From Rhodococcus oxybenzonivorans (lineage in GTDB: Bacteria; Actinomycetota; Actinomycetes; Mycobacteriales; Mycobacteriaceae): DNA of 64,000 nt. Below the pieces are notes generated by a model. It was not told the DNA's origin, ran no database searches, and saw only the letters and a list, made by a program, of their open reading frames with translations. The position numbers and the translations under genes are program-made. Location of the stretch: NCBI RefSeq assembly GCF_003130705.1, contig NZ_CP021354.1, positions 2,604,001 through 2,668,000 on the forward strand. The letters are read 5' to 3'. Of the stretch, positions 27,618-37,557 are shown in pieces (position 1 is the first letter of the stretch; each line of letters opens with the position of its first letter).

Positions 27618-28463
27618 ATGCCGCTGACTCCAGCTGATGTGCACAATGTCGCGTTCAGCAAGCCGCCGATCGGTAAGCGGGGCTACAACGAAGACGAGGT
27701 CGATGCGTTTCTCGACCTTGTCGAGCAAGAGTTGTCGCGCCTGATCGAGGAGAACGCCGACCTTCGGCAGCGAGTGGGTGAGCTCGACAAGGAACTCGCC
27801 GATGCGAAGAAGGCCCCGCGCCCGTCCGGCGCGGCCTCAGCGCCTGCGCCCAAGGCCGAGCCCGCTCGTGTCGTCGAGCAGCCCAAGGCGCCGGCGCCCG
27901 CACCTGCCCCGGCCGCCGCGGCTCCGCAGGCGGCACCGCAGGGAGCGGACGCTCACATGCAGGCCGCCAAGGTACTCGGCCTCGCCCAGGAAATGGCCGA
28001 TCGTCTCACCAGCGATGCGAAGACCGAATCCGAGCAGCTTCTCGGTAATGCCCGCACCAATTCGGAGCAGCTGGTCAGTGACGCGCGGCAGCGTTCTGAA
28101 TCGATGATTGCGGATGCTCGGCAGAAGTCCGAGGCGCTGATCACGGACGCGCAGACTCGTTCCGAGACCCAGCTGCGGCAGGCCAAGGAGAAGGCCGATG
28201 CACTGCAGGCGGACGCGGAGAAGAAGCACACCGAGATCATGGCGACGATCAACCAGCAGCGGTCGGTGCTGGAGGGTCGCATCGAGCAGCTCAAGACCTT
28301 CGAGCGTGAATACCGCGTGCGGCTGAAGTCGTACCTGGAGTCGCAGCTCGAGGAGCTGGAGCAGCGGGGTTCCGCCGTTCCGGTGGACGGTGGTCAGGAT
28401 TCGTTCGCGCAGGGCGGATCGCAGTCGAATTACAGCCAGTCCTACGCCAAGGGCAATAGCTGA
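27618..28463 (+). CDS. wag31: Polar growth scaffold DivIVA/Wag31
   Basis: A 281-aa coiled-coil protein. The N-terminal membrane-curvature domain starts [20 protein letters not shown] with [17 protein letters not shown] Pro/Ala-rich linker (about 65-115) follows, then a long heptad-rich coiled coil (about 118-255) with repeated Q/SEx(L/M)xxDAR patterns, and a Ser/Gln/Gly-rich tail. It assembles at the cell poles and directs apical peptidoglycan synthesis in mycolata. The coiled coil contains near-repeats of 11-12 residues, apparently from internal duplication. It likely has its own promoter and is followed by a small membrane protein gene. Confidence 0.96.
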   Translation: MPLTPADVHNVAFSKPPIGKRGYNEDEVDAFLDLVEQELSRLIEENADLRQRVGELDKELADAKKAPRPSGAASAPAPKAEPARVVEQPKAPAPAPAPAAAAPQAAPQGADAHMQAAKVLGLAQEMADRLTSDAKTESEQLLGNARTNSEQLVSDARQRSESMIADARQKSEALITDAQTRSETQLRQAKEKADALQADAEKKHTEIMATINQQRSVLEGRIEQLKTFEREYRVRLKSYLESQLEELEQRGSAVPVDGGQDSFAQGGSQSNYSQSYAKGNS

Positions 28464-28512
28464 CTGAGCGTGCGGTAGTTGCCCAGCCAGCGGCCCGGAT
28501 AGAGGTTGAGCC

Positions 28513-28728
28513 GTGCTGGTCGTGACACTCGTTCTTGCAGCGGTGGGGTTCGCCCTCCTGGTGGTCGCTCTGATGACCGGTTCGGTCATCTGGGCCTGGG
28601 GATGCATCGTGGTGTGCGTCGCGGGTGCGGTGCTGCTGCTGATCAGTGCCCTCGCGGGCAGGCGGACGGCAGCGGTGTCCGGCCGCGGTACCGATTCAGT
28701 TCCGCCCCCCGACCCGTCGAGTGACTGA
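28513..28728 (+). CDS. Small membrane protein (Rv2144c-like)
   Basis: A 71-aa protein with two transmembrane helices (about residues 2-22 and 26-47), then a short polar tail ending PPPDPSSD. Position and size match M. tuberculosis Rv2144c downstream of wag31. No enzymatic motif is visible. GTG 28513 lies after a weak AGAGG. It lies 49 bp downstream of wag31 and is probably cotranscribed; a polar growth accessory role is only guilt by association. Confidence 0.7.
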   Translation: MLVVTLVLAAVGFALLVVALMTGSVIWAWGCIVVCVAGAVLLLISALAGRRTAAVSGRGTDSVPPPDPSSD

Positions 28729-28757
28729 CCGCGCCGGTTCCTCACGGCGAGGACGAC

Positions 28758-28763
28758 TACACT
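28758..28763 (+). promoter_or_regulatory. Candidate -10 of the ileS T-box transcript
   Basis: TACACT (28758-28763), seven nt before the predicted 5' end of the T-box leader at about 28770. The -35 region is poor (TTCCTC). The same -10 hexamer precedes dnaE1 (39210-39215). Confidence 0.35.
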
Positions 28764-28769
28764 ACGTAG

Positions 28770-28998
28770 AGCGAGCAATTTCAGATAGCGAGACAACCAC
28801 GGCGTCGATCCGGCCATCACCGGGGAGCCTTCGGAAGAACGGCCGTACGCGGGCTCAGTAGAACCGAACGGGTGGGCCCGTCACAGCCCGCTAGTGAGAG
28901 GCACTCCTCGGAGTGCAAGCGGGGTGGTACCGCGGTGGTGACGCATGAGGCGTCCCCGTCGTCCCCGTGCCGAGTACGTCAGGCACGAGGAGATCGCG
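28770..28998 (+). ncRNA. T-box riboswitch, Ile-specific, translational type
   Basis: Leader of ileS. The 3' T-box core GGGGTGGTACCGCGG (28921-28935) carries the TGG bulge that pairs with the tRNA acceptor end. A short 5' region contains a plausible ATC (Ile) specifier at 28808-28810, then a conserved CCGGCCATCACCGGGGAGCC segment and hairpin GCACTC/GAGTGC (28901-28916). The compact 5' domain fits the actinobacterial class with ultrashort Stem I, which acts by hiding the Shine-Dalgarno. CTCCTCG (28904-28910) is exactly complementary to CGAGGAG (28986-28992) at the ileS ribosome site. Uncharged tRNA-Ile would stabilise the open form. Confidence 0.88.
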
Positions 28999-31900
28999 GT
29001 GAGCACCACCAGTAACGTCACCAGCACCAACGAGTCCTACCCGAAGGTCGATTACGGCGTTCCGCAGGATGCGGGCGTCAAGTTCCCTCAGGTGGAGCAG
29101 CGTGTGCTCGCGGGGTGGGACGAGGACGACACTTTCCGGGCGTCCGTGACACAGCGTGAAGGTGCCGAGGAATTCGTCTTCTACGACGGCCCGCCGTTCG
29201 CCAACGGTCTTCCGCACTACGGTCACCTGTTGACCGGGTATGTCAAAGACCTCATCCCACGTTTCCAGACCATGCGCGGCAAAAAGGTCGAGCGCCGGTT
29301 CGGCTGGGACTGCCACGGCCTTCCTGCCGAACTCGAGGCGGAGAAGCAGCTCGGCATCAAGGACAAGTCCGAGATCGACGTCATGGGTCTCGAGAAATTC
29401 AACGAATACTGCAAGTCCTCGGTTCTGCGATACACCGACGAGTGGCGCAACTACGTCACCCGCCAGGCCAGGTGGGTCGACTTCGACAACGATTACAAGA
29501 CCCTGGACCTCGACTTCATGGAGTCGGTCATGTGGGCCTTCAAGGAGCTGTTCGACAAGGGGCTGATCTACCAAGGCTTCCGAGTGCTGCCGTACAGCTG
29601 GTACGAGCAGACGCCGCTGTCGAATCAGGAGACCCGACTCGACGACGCGTACAAGATGCGTCAGGACCCGGCCGTTACCGTCGACATGCCGCTGCGCGGT
29701 GAGGGCCCGCTGGATGGCGCGAACGCGATCATCTGGACCACGACGCCGTGGACCCTGCCGTCCAACCTCGCGATCGCGGTGCACCCCGACATCGACTACG
29801 TGCAGGTGTCGGGTCTCGACGGGAAACGCTATGTGCTCGCCCGCGATCGTCTGGGCCATTACGCGCGGGAACTCGGGGACTCGCCGGACGTGCTGTCCGA
29901 GCACACGGGGGCCGACCTCATCGGTCTGCACTACGACCCGCCGTTCGACTTCTTCGCCGGTCACGAGAACGCGCACCGCGTCATCTCGGCCGACTATGTC
30001 ACCACCGAGTCCGGTACCGGAATCGTGCACATGGCCCCGGCTTTCGGTGAGGAGGACTACGACTACTGCCTCCGCAACGGCATCGAATTGGTCCAGCCGC
30101 TCGACGCGGGTGGCAAGTTCACGTCGATGGTGCCGCCCTACGAGGGGCTTCAGGTGTTCGACGCGAACCCGGCGATCATCAAGGACCTCAAGGCTGCTGG
30201 AAAGTTGCTGCGGCACGAAACGATTGAGCACTCGTATCCGCACAGTTGGCGCAGCGGCCAGCCGCTGATCTACATGGCGGTCCCGTCGTGGTTCGTCGCG
30301 GTCACCAAGTTCCGCGATCGGATGGTGGAACTGAACCAGGAGATCACCTGGGTGCCGGAGCACATCCGCGACGGACAGTTCGGCAAGTGGCTCGAGGGTG
30401 CCCGAGACTGGAACATCAGCCGTAACCGGTACTGGGGCAGCCCCATCCCGGTGTGGGTCTCCGACGACCCGGCCTATCCGCGGACCGACGTGTACGGCTC
30501 GCTCGACGAACTCGAGCGCGACTTCGGCGTGCGCCCGACCGATCTGCACCGGCCGATGATCGACGACCTCGTGCGCCCGAACCCCGACGATCCGACGGGG
30601 AAGTCGATGATGCGTCGCGTGCCCGAGGTGCTCGACTGCTGGTTCGAATCCGGGTCGATGCCCTACGCCCAGGTGCATTACCCGTTCGAGAACCGCGAGT
30701 GGTTCATCGGGGCGACGGGGGATGATACCGCCCACTTCCCGGGCGATTTCATCGTGGAGTACAACGGCCAGACCCGCGGCTGGTTCTACACGCTGCACGT
30801 GCTGGCGACCGCATTGTTCGACCGTCCCGCATTCAAGACCGTTGCGGCCCACGGCATCGTCCTGGGCGACGACGGACTGAAGATGAGTAAGTCGAAGGGC
30901 AACTACCCGGATGTCAAGGAGGTGTTCGAGCGCGACGGTTCGGACGCCATGCGGTGGTTCCTCATGTCTTCGCCGATCCTGCGGGGCGGAAATCTCGTGG
31001 TCACCGAGCAGGGCATCCGTGAGGGTGTCCGGCAGGCGCTGCTGCCGTTGTGGAACGCGTGGAGTTTCCTGCAGCTGTACGCGCCGAAGCCGGGTCAGTG
31101 GCGGACCGACTCCACCAACGTCCTCGACCGGTACATCCTCGCCAAGCTGGCCGGCACCAGGGACGTGATCACCGTTGCGCTCGAGGCGAACGACATCGCC
31201 GGGGCGTGTGACGAACTGCGCACGTTCTGTGATGCGTTGACGAACTGGTATGTGCGGCGGTCGCGTTCGCGTTTCTGGGACGAGGACAAGGACGCCGTCG
31301 ACACCCTCCACACGGTGCTCGAAGTGGTCACCCGGCTGGCCGCTCCGTTGCTGCCGCTGATCAGTGAGGTCATTTGGCGTGGGCTCACCGGCGGACGGTC
31401 CGTGCACCTCGCCGACTGGCCGGCCGCAGGTGATTTGCCGGCGGATGCGGAGTTGGTGTCGGCGATGGACGAGGTTCGGTCGGTGTGTTCGACGGTGCTG
31501 GGACTGCGGAAGGCCCAGAACCTGCGGGTGCGGCTGCCGCTGCCGGAGGTGACGGTGGCCGCGGACGACGCCGAGCGTCTGCGCCCCTACCTGGGACTGA
31601 TCGCCGACGAGGTGAATGTGAAGAAGGTCGACCTCACGACGGATGTGGACGTGCACGGCCGTTTCGAGCTCGTCGTCAACGCGCGTGCCGCGGGGCCGCG
31701 CCTGGGCAAGGACGTGCAGACCGTCATCAAGGCCGTGAAGGCCGGTGACTGGTCGGAGAACTCGGACGGTGTCGTCACCGCGGCGGGGATCGAGTTGCTG
31801 CCGGAGGAGTACACGCAGCGGCTGGTCGCCGCCGAACCGGAGTCGACAGCAGCCCTGCCCGACGGGGCCGGCCTGGTGGTCCTCGACTCCGCTGTCACCG

Positions 31901-32154
31901 AGGAACTCGAAGCCGAGGGCTGGGCGAAGGACCGCATCCGTGAGTTGCAGGATGCGCGCCGGGCGGCGGGCCTCGACGTGTCGGACCGGATCACCGTGGT
32001 GCTCGAGGTCCCGGCCGAGCGGCGGGACTGGGCACGTGCTCACCGCGAGCTGATCGCGGGCGAGATACTCGCTGTCGAGCTCGAACTCGCCGAGGCGCCC
32101 GCCGACGCGGTCGAGCTCGGTGAGGGTGTGCGGGCGGCCATCTCGAAGGTGTGA
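28999..32154 (+). CDS. ileS: Isoleucyl-tRNA synthetase, type 2 (eukaryote-like)
   Basis: A 1051-aa class Ia synthetase charging tRNA-Ile. The HIGH signature appears as [11 protein letters not shown] near residue 70, [15 protein letters not shown] follows, the editing domain lies in the middle ([15 protein letters not shown] near 248; [19 protein letters not shown] near 340), and the KMSKS loop is [11 protein letters not shown] near 632. [15 protein letters not shown] and WDCHGLP spacing match the IleS2 subtype of mycobacteria and eukaryotes, known for low mupirocin sensitivity. GTG 28999 lies seven bases after GAGGAG; the frame open from 28945 would read through the T-box. Expression is controlled by the T-box leader. 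Confidence 0.95.
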   Translation: MSTTSNVTSTNESYPKVDYGVPQDAGVKFPQVEQRVLAGWDEDDTFRASVTQREGAEEFVFYDGPPFANGLPHYGHLLTGYVKDLIPRFQTMRGKKVERRFGWDCHGLPAELEAEKQLGIKDKSEIDVMGLEKFNEYCKSSVLRYTDEWRNYVTRQARWVDFDNDYKTLDLDFMESVMWAFKELFDKGLIYQGFRVLPYSWYEQTPLSNQETRLDDAYKMRQDPAVTVDMPLRGEGPLDGANAIIWTTTPWTLPSNLAIAVHPDIDYVQVSGLDGKRYVLARDRLGHYARELGDSPDVLSEHTGADLIGLHYDPPFDFFAGHENAHRVISADYVTTESGTGIVHMAPAFGEEDYDYCLRNGIELVQPLDAGGKFTSMVPPYEGLQVFDANPAIIKDLKAAGKLLRHETIEHSYPHSWRSGQPLIYMAVPSWFVAVTKFRDRMVELNQEITWVPEHIRDGQFGKWLEGARDWNISRNRYWGSPIPVWVSDDPAYPRTDVYGSLDELERDFGVRPTDLHRPMIDDLVRPNPDDPTGKSMMRRVPEVLDCWFESGSMPYAQVHYPFENREWFIGATGDDTAHFPGDFIVEYNGQTRGWFYTLHVLATALFDRPAFKTVAAHGIVLGDDGLKMSKSKGNYPDVKEVFERDGSDAMRWFLMSSPILRGGNLVVTEQGIREGVRQALLPLWNAWSFLQLYAPKPGQWRTDSTNVLDRYILAKLAGTRDVITVALEANDIAGACDELRTFCDALTNWYVRRSRSRFWDEDKDAVDTLHTVLEVVTRLAAPLLPLISEVIWRGLTGGRSVHLADWPAAGDLPADAELVSAMDEVRSVCSTVLGLRKAQNLRVRLPLPEVTVAADDAERLRPYLGLIADEVNVKKVDLTTDVDVHGRFELVVNARAAGPRLGKDVQTVIKAVKAGDWSENSDGVVTAAGIELLPEEYTQRLVAAEPESTAALPDGAGLVVLDSAVTEELEAEGWAKDRIRELQDARRAAGLDVSDRITVVLEVPAERRDWARAHRELIAGEILAVELELAEAPADAVELGEGVRAAISKV

Positions 32155-32185
32155 TCTGTCGGACCGCGCGGGTAGGTTGCACCAG

Positions 32186-33535
32186 GTGAGTCGTCGATGG
32201 GTGCTGCACCTCGACATGGATGCCTTCTTCGCCTCCGTGGAGCAGCTCACCCGGCCGACGCTGCGTGGCCGCCCGGTGCTCGTCGGTGGACTCGGCGGTC
32301 GCGGGGTGGTCGCCGGGGCCAGTTACGAGGCGCGGGTGTTCGGCGCCCGTTCCGCGATGCCGATGCACCAGGCCCGGCGGCTCGTCGGGCCCGGTGCCGT
32401 CGTATTGCCGCCGCGCGGCCGGCTGTACGGGATGTTGAGCAAGTCCGTGTTCGATGCGCTGCGTGGCCCCATGCCCGTGCTCGAGCAGCTGTCGATGGAC
32501 GAGGCGTTCGGCGAACCGGCGGAGCTGGCCGGGGTGGACCCGGCCACTGTCCGCCGGTACTGCGAAGGCCTGCGCGCCCTGGTCTTCGAAGAATCCGGAC
32601 TGGTCGCGTCGATCGGTGCGGGATCCGGCAAGCAGGTGGCGAAGATCGCGTCCGGTCTTGCCAAGCCGAATGGAATCACCGTCATCGCGCCGGAGGAACA
32701 GCAGGAGTTGCTCGACGGGTTGCCCGTGCGGAAGTTGTGGGGCATAGGTCCCGTCGCCGAGGACAAGCTCAAACGGCTCGGCATCGAGACGATCGGAAGT
32801 CTCGCGCGCACTCCCGAATCCGAGGTGGCTTCCATTCTCGGCACCACGATCGGTCCCGGCCTGCACCGGCTGGCGCGGGGCATCGACAATCGGCCTGTCG
32901 CCGAGCGGGCCGAGTCGAAACAGGTCAGTGCCGAGACCACCTATGCCACCGACATCGTCACCCTCGCGGAGCTGCGGGGAGCGGTCGAGTCCAGTGCGGG
33001 TTCCGCGTTCGCGCGCCTGCAGAAGGACGGCCGCGCGGCCCGTACGGTGGTGCTCAAGCTGAAGAAGGCGGACATGAGCATCGTTACCCGGTCGGTCACC
33101 TTGCCCTACGCCACCCTGGACCGTCCCACCCTGGTCGCCGCGGCTCAGCGGCAGGTGATCGACCCTCTCGAGCTCGGTCCCGTTCGCCTTGTCGGGGTCG
33201 GCTTCGCCGGTCTGTCGACGGTGCGGCAAGGTTCGCTGTTCCCCGAACTGGATCTGGACGTGCCCGGCTATCCGGACTCGGCGGCGACGCGAAACGAAGG
33301 CGGCGACGCGGTGTCGCCCGTGCAGCCGATTCCGGCACGCGAACCCGATCGACGATGGCATCCGGGTCTGGATGTGAGGCACCCCGACTTCGGGCACGGG
33401 TGGGTCCAGGGCGCGGGGCATGGTGTCGTGACCGTCCGATTCGAAACGCGCACAACGGGTCCCGGCGTAGCCCGCACCTTCAAGGAGGACGACGAGCAAC
33501 TCGAGCACGCAGGAGTGGAGGGCTCCCTCGCCTGA
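32186..33535 (+). CDS. dinB: DNA polymerase IV (Y family, DinB1/DinX-like)
   Basis: A 449-aa translesion polymerase. Catalytic acidic residues are in [14 protein letters not shown] near residue 8 and LSMDEAFGE near 104. A helix-hairpin-helix ([18 protein letters not shown]) and the little-finger domain follow. QGSLF near 345 resembles a beta-clamp binding peptide. The C-terminal extension [20 protein letters not shown] is shared with mycobacterial DinB1 (Rv1537), also directly after ileS. GTG 32186 starts the conserved part; the upstream open frame overlaps ileS. It lies 31 bp after ileS, so it may be cotranscribed under the T-box promoter; no LexA box is seen here. Confidence 0.93.
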   Translation: MSRRWVLHLDMDAFFASVEQLTRPTLRGRPVLVGGLGGRGVVAGASYEARVFGARSAMPMHQARRLVGPGAVVLPPRGRLYGMLSKSVFDALRGPMPVLEQLSMDEAFGEPAELAGVDPATVRRYCEGLRALVFEESGLVASIGAGSGKQVAKIASGLAKPNGITVIAPEEQQELLDGLPVRKLWGIGPVAEDKLKRLGIETIGSLARTPESEVASILGTTIGPGLHRLARGIDNRPVAERAESKQVSAETTYATDIVTLAELRGAVESSAGSAFARLQKDGRAARTVVLKLKKADMSIVTRSVTLPYATLDRPTLVAAAQRQVIDPLELGPVRLVGVGFAGLSTVRQGSLFPELDLDVPGYPDSAATRNEGGDAVSPVQPIPAREPDRRWHPGLDVRHPDFGHGWVQGAGHGVVTVRFETRTTGPGVARTFKEDDEQLEHAGVEGSLA

Positions 33536-33601
33536 GGTCCCGGCTTGGCTGAGACGGAGTGGAGGGCGGCTCGGCGAGAAGGTAGCCTCGGTGGCTGGTG
33601 C

Positions 33602-33615
33602 TTACCCTTGGGTAA
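33602..33615. promoter_or_regulatory. Palindrome upstream of the MTB12-like gene
   Basis: TTACCCTTGGGTAA is a 14-bp near-perfect palindrome, and TAATGT (33613-33618) at its right edge could be a -10. It could be an operator over the promoter of the lipoprotein gene at 33691. The binding factor is unknown. Confidence 0.35.
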
Positions 33616-33690
33616 TGTTGCCCCAGGATGCAGCACTTCGATGCTGAGTTCGCCCGAGAACGAACACCCGAGAATGAAGAGGTTATTCAG

Positions 33691-34191
33691 TTGAAGCTTC
33701 GTAAGATCACGGTTGCCGCAGTAGCGATCGCCGCAGCCCTCACCATGTCCGCCTGTGGTTCGGACGACAGCGACACGGCGACCAAGACCACGACCACCAC
33801 GACTTCCGCAGCCGAAACCTCGGAAGCCCTCGAGGTGCCTACCGCTGCCGAACTCAACGCTCTGCTCGTCAAGGGTCTCGACCCCAACACGCCCCTCGAA
33901 GAGAAGTCGGTCATGGTCGAGGGCTCCGAGCAGGATCCTCAGCTGATCAACCAGGTCGCCGCCGCAGCCAAGGCGAACAACGCCGAGGTCATCGTGCTCG
34001 ATCCGGTCATCGACAACGGTGACGGCACCGCCAGTGGCCAGCTGCAGCTGACCGTCAACGGCCAGGTTCAGCAGGGTGGTCTGCCTGCAATCTTCATCCC
34101 GGGCGAGAACGGCGAATGGAAGCTTTCGAAGGTCACCGCGTGCCAGATCGTGTCGCTCGCGCAGCTGACCTCGCCGGCGTGCCCCGCCTGA
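33691..34191 (+). CDS. Secreted lipoprotein, MTB12-like (low molecular weight antigen family)
   Basis: A 166-aa protein. Its signal peptide (KLRKITVAAVAIAAALTMSAC) has a lipobox ending at Cys 22. A Thr-rich linker is followed by a globular domain with PTAAELNALLVKGLDPNTPL, EEKSVMVEGSEQDPQLINQV, and a C-terminal ENGEWKLSKVTACQI resembling the MTB12/CFP-2 antigen fold. One of two late cysteines is in that motif. TTG 33691 is chosen because AAGAGG lies eight bases upstream; the frame open from 33628 adds a non-signal N-terminus. It is monocistronic, bounded by a palindrome and a strong hairpin. Function is unknown. Confidence 0.8.
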   Translation: MKLRKITVAAVAIAAALTMSACGSDDSDTATKTTTTTTSAAETSEALEVPTAAELNALLVKGLDPNTPLEEKSVMVEGSEQDPQLINQVAAAAKANNAEVIVLDPVIDNGDGTASGQLQLTVNGQVQQGGLPAIFIPGENGEWKLSKVTACQIVSLAQLTSPACPA

Positions 34192-34233
34192 TCGAAGACA
34201 TTCCGGTCCCGACGGACCGATAGAGATTCGGTG

Positions 34234-34277
34234 CCGATGCCGGCGTCCCTTAGCGGGACGCCGGCATCGGTCGTTTC
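34234..34277. terminator. 16-bp stem terminator between convergent lipoprotein genes
   Basis: CCGATGCCGGCGTCCC (34234-34249) pairs perfectly with GGGACGCCGGCATCGG (34255-34270) around TTAGC. A weak T-rich stretch follows. It sits between a rightward and a leftward gene, so it probably works in both directions. Confidence 0.75.
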
Positions 34278-34288
34278 GAGTCGGCCGC

Positions 34289-35032
34289 TCAGCTGGCAGG
34301 CGCGGACGCGAGCTTGCTCACGGCGGCGTGCGTCATGTCCTCGAAGACGCCCTCGTCGATCGGCTCCTGCCCCGTGGCCACCAACTGGGTCACGGTGCTT
34401 CCGGTCATCGCGACGGCTACATCCGAGACGAGGCTGAAGCCGTCACTGGTGGTGACGAGCCGGAACCCGATCGACGCATCGCCCGCCGGTCGTCCGTCCC
34501 GGCCGCCGACCCGGTACTGCACGTCCACCCCGTCGGCGTCCGTGCCGGAGTAGTCGGTGCACTGGGCGAGGGTGGTCTGGATGTCGGTGAACGCCTGTGT
34601 CGCGTCGGCGGCCGTCGGGTAGCTCGCTGCATCTTGATCGACGGTCGTGAAGTTCGGGCCCTGAAACCAGGCGGACGCGGACGCGGCGGCGCCGGGATGC
34701 TGATCCGCAACAGGGGACAGGACGGCGCTGCACAGGGCCGGGTCGGTGCTCGACTTGTCGGACTGCGCAGCCTCGGAGGCCGGCGGGAGTCCGAGGTCCT
34801 CCTCGGGGTCGGCGACGGGGGAGAAGCCGACGGGAAGGTCACCGACGTCGAGCAGTGCGGCCCGCAGCACGGCCGAATCGGTGAACGGAGCACCGGCGGC
34901 GCCGGGGGGCGCCGTGACCATCGGGCCGAGCGGTGCGAGGAACTCGTCGGGTCCCGGTTCGCTGTCTGCGGCCGACGAGCACGCCGACACTGCGAGGACG
35001 GTCAGTACGGCAGCGATGGCACGAACGCGCAT
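34289..35032 (-). CDS. Putative lipoprotein, sensor-like (PknH-extracellular-like) domain
   Basis: A 247-aa protein. Its signal sequence [18 protein letters not shown] has lipobox Cys 18. The mature part has two later cysteines (PALCSAVL and LAQCTDYS) that could form a disulfide. AWFQGPNFTTVDQDAASYPT and the ending VTQLVATGQEP recall DUF5642 / PknH-like extracellular sensor domains of mycolata. ATG 35032 shares bases with the preceding stop (TGATG), so it is translationally coupled with the gene at 35032-35985. Function is unknown; the domain assignment is tentative. Confidence 0.65.
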   Translation of the reverse strand: MRVRAIAAVLTVLAVSACSSAADSEPGPDEFLAPLGPMVTAPPGAAGAPFTDSAVLRAALLDVGDLPVGFSPVADPEEDLGLPPASEAAQSDKSSTDPALCSAVLSPVADQHPGAAASASAWFQGPNFTTVDQDAASYPTAADATQAFTDIQTTLAQCTDYSGTDADGVDVQYRVGGRDGRPAGDASIGFRLVTTSDGFSLVSDVAVAMTGSTVTQLVATGQEPIDEGVFEDMTHAAVSKLASAPAS

Positions 35033-35985
35033 CAGGATCCCCACTGCACCCGGTTCGAGGTGGTCTGCCGCAGGAGGGTGGCGCCCTCCGGGTCACTGTA
35101 TTGCTGCTCACCGGACACGGTTACCGTCCCGGCGACAGGCAGCGGAAGGCCGAGATCGACGGTCGTCGTGCCCGCCCCCCGCATGACGTACTGGTCGACG
35201 TTGAGGGTCCCCGCCTCACCGGGGAGCTGCCAGATCGGTGACTGCGGTGTCTGGTCGACGGTGTAGTCGATGGTCACCCGATTCCCGTCGCGGGCGGTGA
35301 GGGTGGCGACAGTGGTTTGATCCAGGGCGATGCCGCTCATCACTTTCTGATGGATGGTCCACTGCGCTCCTATGCCGACCGGTTCGGCGGGGAAGGCGAT
35401 CGTGCGGTACACCGCCTGGTAGAACGCCTGCTCGATTGCCGAACGCGCTATGTCCTGCGATTCGGCCGCAGGACGGAGGCGAAGGGCGGTGATCGCGCCG
35501 GTCGAATCGAACGTGAAGCCGGCCCCGGATCCCTTGCTCGCTTCCAGGGCGCTCGCCAGGCGGGAGTCCGGACTCGTCACGGCGCCGAGCGTGAGGTCGA
35601 GGGCGATGGCCCCGTCAGCGTCCTCGGTCGGGCGTGTGACCACCGCGGTGAGGGGCACCGTGATCTCGGGGGAGGAAAAGTCCTGGACCGGCTGATCGTC
35701 GATCCGCTGGAATACCTCGGCGCCCGTGGTCAGCCGCACCTGCTGGGCGACGTCTACCGCCGGCCGGCGCTGAAGCACCTCTCGCGGCTCGTCACCGGGC
35801 CGAGTCAGCCGGACGGTCGTCGCGGAGATGGGGACCGTCACCTCGGCGGTGGTCGACGTGGTTCCCGCGGGACCTGCCTGCGAGGAGTCGTCGTCACTTC
35901 CACAGCCCGCGGCCAGAGCGACCAGGGAGAGTGTTGCGGCGAGTAGAGAGGAACCGGGTCGCGAAGCTTTCGAGAACAGTGGCAC
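35032..35985 (-). CDS. Putative lipoprotein (DUF6263-like)
   Basis: A 317-aa protein with an N-terminal signal and lipobox LAAGC (Cys about 28), a Ser/Thr-rich spacer, then a beta-rich domain of about 250 residues. Repeated features are [35 protein letters not shown] and [14 protein letters not shown]. It resembles actinobacterial DUF6263 lipoproteins, but I am not certain. GTG 35985 is the start. It is the first of a two-gene lipoprotein operon whose products probably act together at the cell surface, divergent from lspA, the peptidase that matures lipoproteins. Confidence 0.65.
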   Translation of the reverse strand: MPLFSKASRPGSSLLAATLSLVALAAGCGSDDDSSQAGPAGTTSTTAEVTVPISATTVRLTRPGDEPREVLQRRPAVDVAQQVRLTTGAEVFQRIDDQPVQDFSSPEITVPLTAVVTRPTEDADGAIALDLTLGAVTSPDSRLASALEASKGSGAGFTFDSTGAITALRLRPAAESQDIARSAIEQAFYQAVYRTIAFPAEPVGIGAQWTIHQKVMSGIALDQTTVATLTARDGNRVTIDYTVDQTPQSPIWQLPGEAGTLNVDQYVMRGAGTTTVDLGLPLPVAGTVTVSGEQQYSDPEGATLLRQTTSNRVQWGS

Positions 35986-36051
35986 GCCCCCAGGTTAGTG
36001 GGCACGGGAGCGCATGAACGGCGGCTTGCCCGCGTAGTGGATGATGGACGG

Positions 36052-36633
36052 GTGAGTCAAGACCCCGCGGCCGAGAACGACACCGCCGCCGAAGACCCGA
36101 ACGACACCAACACGACCACCACCTCCGCACCCGTGGCTGCACGGTATCAGCGCATGCGGTTGCTGTTCGTCATCGCCGGTGTCGTGCTGATCACCGACCT
36201 CGTGACCAAGGTGCTCGCCGTTGCCAAGATCGAGCCGGGGGAGTCGGTTCGGGTGATCGGCGACGTGGTCACGCTGCGTCTCGTGCGCAACCCGGGTGCC
36301 GCATTCTCGATGGCCACGGGCATGACGTGGTTGCTCACGCTGGTGGCCGTCGGTGTGGTCATCGGGGTCGTGCGCATCGGACGGACGCTGCGGTCACCGT
36401 GGTGGGCGCTCGGTCTGGGACTCGTCCTCGGTGGCGCCCTGGGCAACCTCGTCGACCGCTTCTTCCGGGCACCGGGAGTGATGCAGGGGCACGTCGTCGA
36501 CTTCGTCTCCGTCGGCTGGTGGCCAGTGTTCAATGTGGCCGACTCCGGCATCGTGTGCGGTGCGGTCTTACTCGTAGTGCTCACCCTGATAGGCCTCGAA
36601 CCGGACGGAACTCGGAAGGTGGAGAAGAAGTGA
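36052..36633 (+). CDS. lspA: Lipoprotein signal peptidase II
   Basis: A 193-aa membrane aspartyl protease that cleaves prolipoprotein signal peptides after lipidation. A Thr/Asn-rich N-terminal tail (1-40) precedes four transmembrane helices. Conserved residues are [19 protein letters not shown], and the two catalytic aspartates in [13 protein letters not shown] and [15 protein letters not shown] 36052 begins the tail; upstream residues in the same frame look non-coding. It overlaps the pseudouridine synthase gene as GTGA. The three lipoproteins immediately upstream are plausible substrates. Confidence 0.93.
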   Translation: MSQDPAAENDTAAEDPNDTNTTTTSAPVAARYQRMRLLFVIAGVVLITDLVTKVLAVAKIEPGESVRVIGDVVTLRLVRNPGAAFSMATGMTWLLTLVAVGVVIGVVRIGRTLRSPWWALGLGLVLGGALGNLVDRFFRAPGVMQGHVVDFVSVGWWPVFNVADSGIVCGAVLLVVLTLIGLEPDGTRKVEKK

Positions 36634-37556
36634 GGGAAACTCGGTCGATGCCGGTTCCGGACGGGCTCGACTCGATGCGGGTCGACGCCGGCCTCGCGCG
36701 ACTGCTCGGGCTCTCGAGGACCGCGGTCGCGCAGCTCACCGAGGACGGGTCGGTTCTCGTCGACGGAGCGCCCGTCGGAAAATCCGATCGACTCTCGGCC
36801 GGGACGTGGCTGGAGGTGGAACTCCCGGAGCCGCCGCGCCCGCTGACGATCGAGGCGGAACCCGTCGAGGGTATGGAAATTCTGTACGCCGACGACGATG
36901 TCGTCGCAGTCGACAAGCCGGTGGGTGTGGCCGCCCATGCCAGTGTGGGCTGGACCGGTCCCACGGTGATCGGCGGCCTGGCCGCCGCAGGCTTCCGGAT
37001 TTCGACGTCGGGTGCGCACGAACGGCAGGGCATCGTCCATCGGCTCGACGTCGGCACGTCGGGCGTGATGGTGGTGGCCACGTCCGAACGCGCCTACACG
37101 CTTCTCAAGCGCGCATTCAAACAGCGGACCATCGACAAGCGGTATCACGCCCTCGTGCAGGGCCACCCCGATCCGAGTAGCGGAACCATCGACGCACCGA
37201 TCGGGCGGCATCGCAGCAACGACTGGAAGTTCGCCGTCACCGCGGACGGAAAGCCCAGCATCACGCACTACGACACCGTGGAGGCGTTCCAGGCGGCGAG
37301 CCTGCTGGACATTCACCTCGAGACGGGACGGACCCACCAGATCCGCGTGCACTTCGCGGCTCTGCGACATCCGTGCTGCGGTGACCTCACCTATGGCGCG
37401 GACCCTCGACTGGCGGAACGGCTCGGTCTCGAGCGCCAGTGGTTGCACGCTCGATCGCTCGGCTTCGCGCATCCGGCTGACGGGCGGTGGGTGGAAATCA
37501 CGTCCAAGTATCCGAAAGACCTCGAGGATGCTCTCGAGGTTCTCCGGTCCAGCTGA
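36630..37556 (+). CDS. RluA/RluD-family 23S rRNA pseudouridine synthase
   Basis: A 308-aa protein. An N-terminal S4 RNA-binding domain ([21 protein letters not shown]) is followed by the pseudouridine synthase core with the catalytic aspartate in [17 protein letters not shown] near residue 134, then KRYHALVQG, and [19 protein letters not shown] near 232. It isomerises uridines in 23S rRNA. The start is GTG 36630, overlapping lspA; the lspA-rluD pair is widely conserved (Rv1539-Rv1540). The long upstream open frame is a shadow of lspA. Confidence 0.93.
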   Translation: MRETRSMPVPDGLDSMRVDAGLARLLGLSRTAVAQLTEDGSVLVDGAPVGKSDRLSAGTWLEVELPEPPRPLTIEAEPVEGMEILYADDDVVAVDKPVGVAAHASVGWTGPTVIGGLAAAGFRISTSGAHERQGIVHRLDVGTSGVMVVATSERAYTLLKRAFKQRTIDKRYHALVQGHPDPSSGTIDAPIGRHRSNDWKFAVTADGKPSITHYDTVEAFQAASLLDIHLETGRTHQIRVHFAALRHPCCGDLTYGADPRLAERLGLERQWLHARSLGFAHPADGRWVEITSKYPKDLEDALEVLRSS

Positions 37557-37557
37557 G

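Noticed and set aside
28891..32250. 1119-codon minus-strand open frame opposite ileS
   Set aside because: It is the antisense shadow of ileS caused by high GC at third positions. The sequence is Arg/His/Val-rich with no domain.
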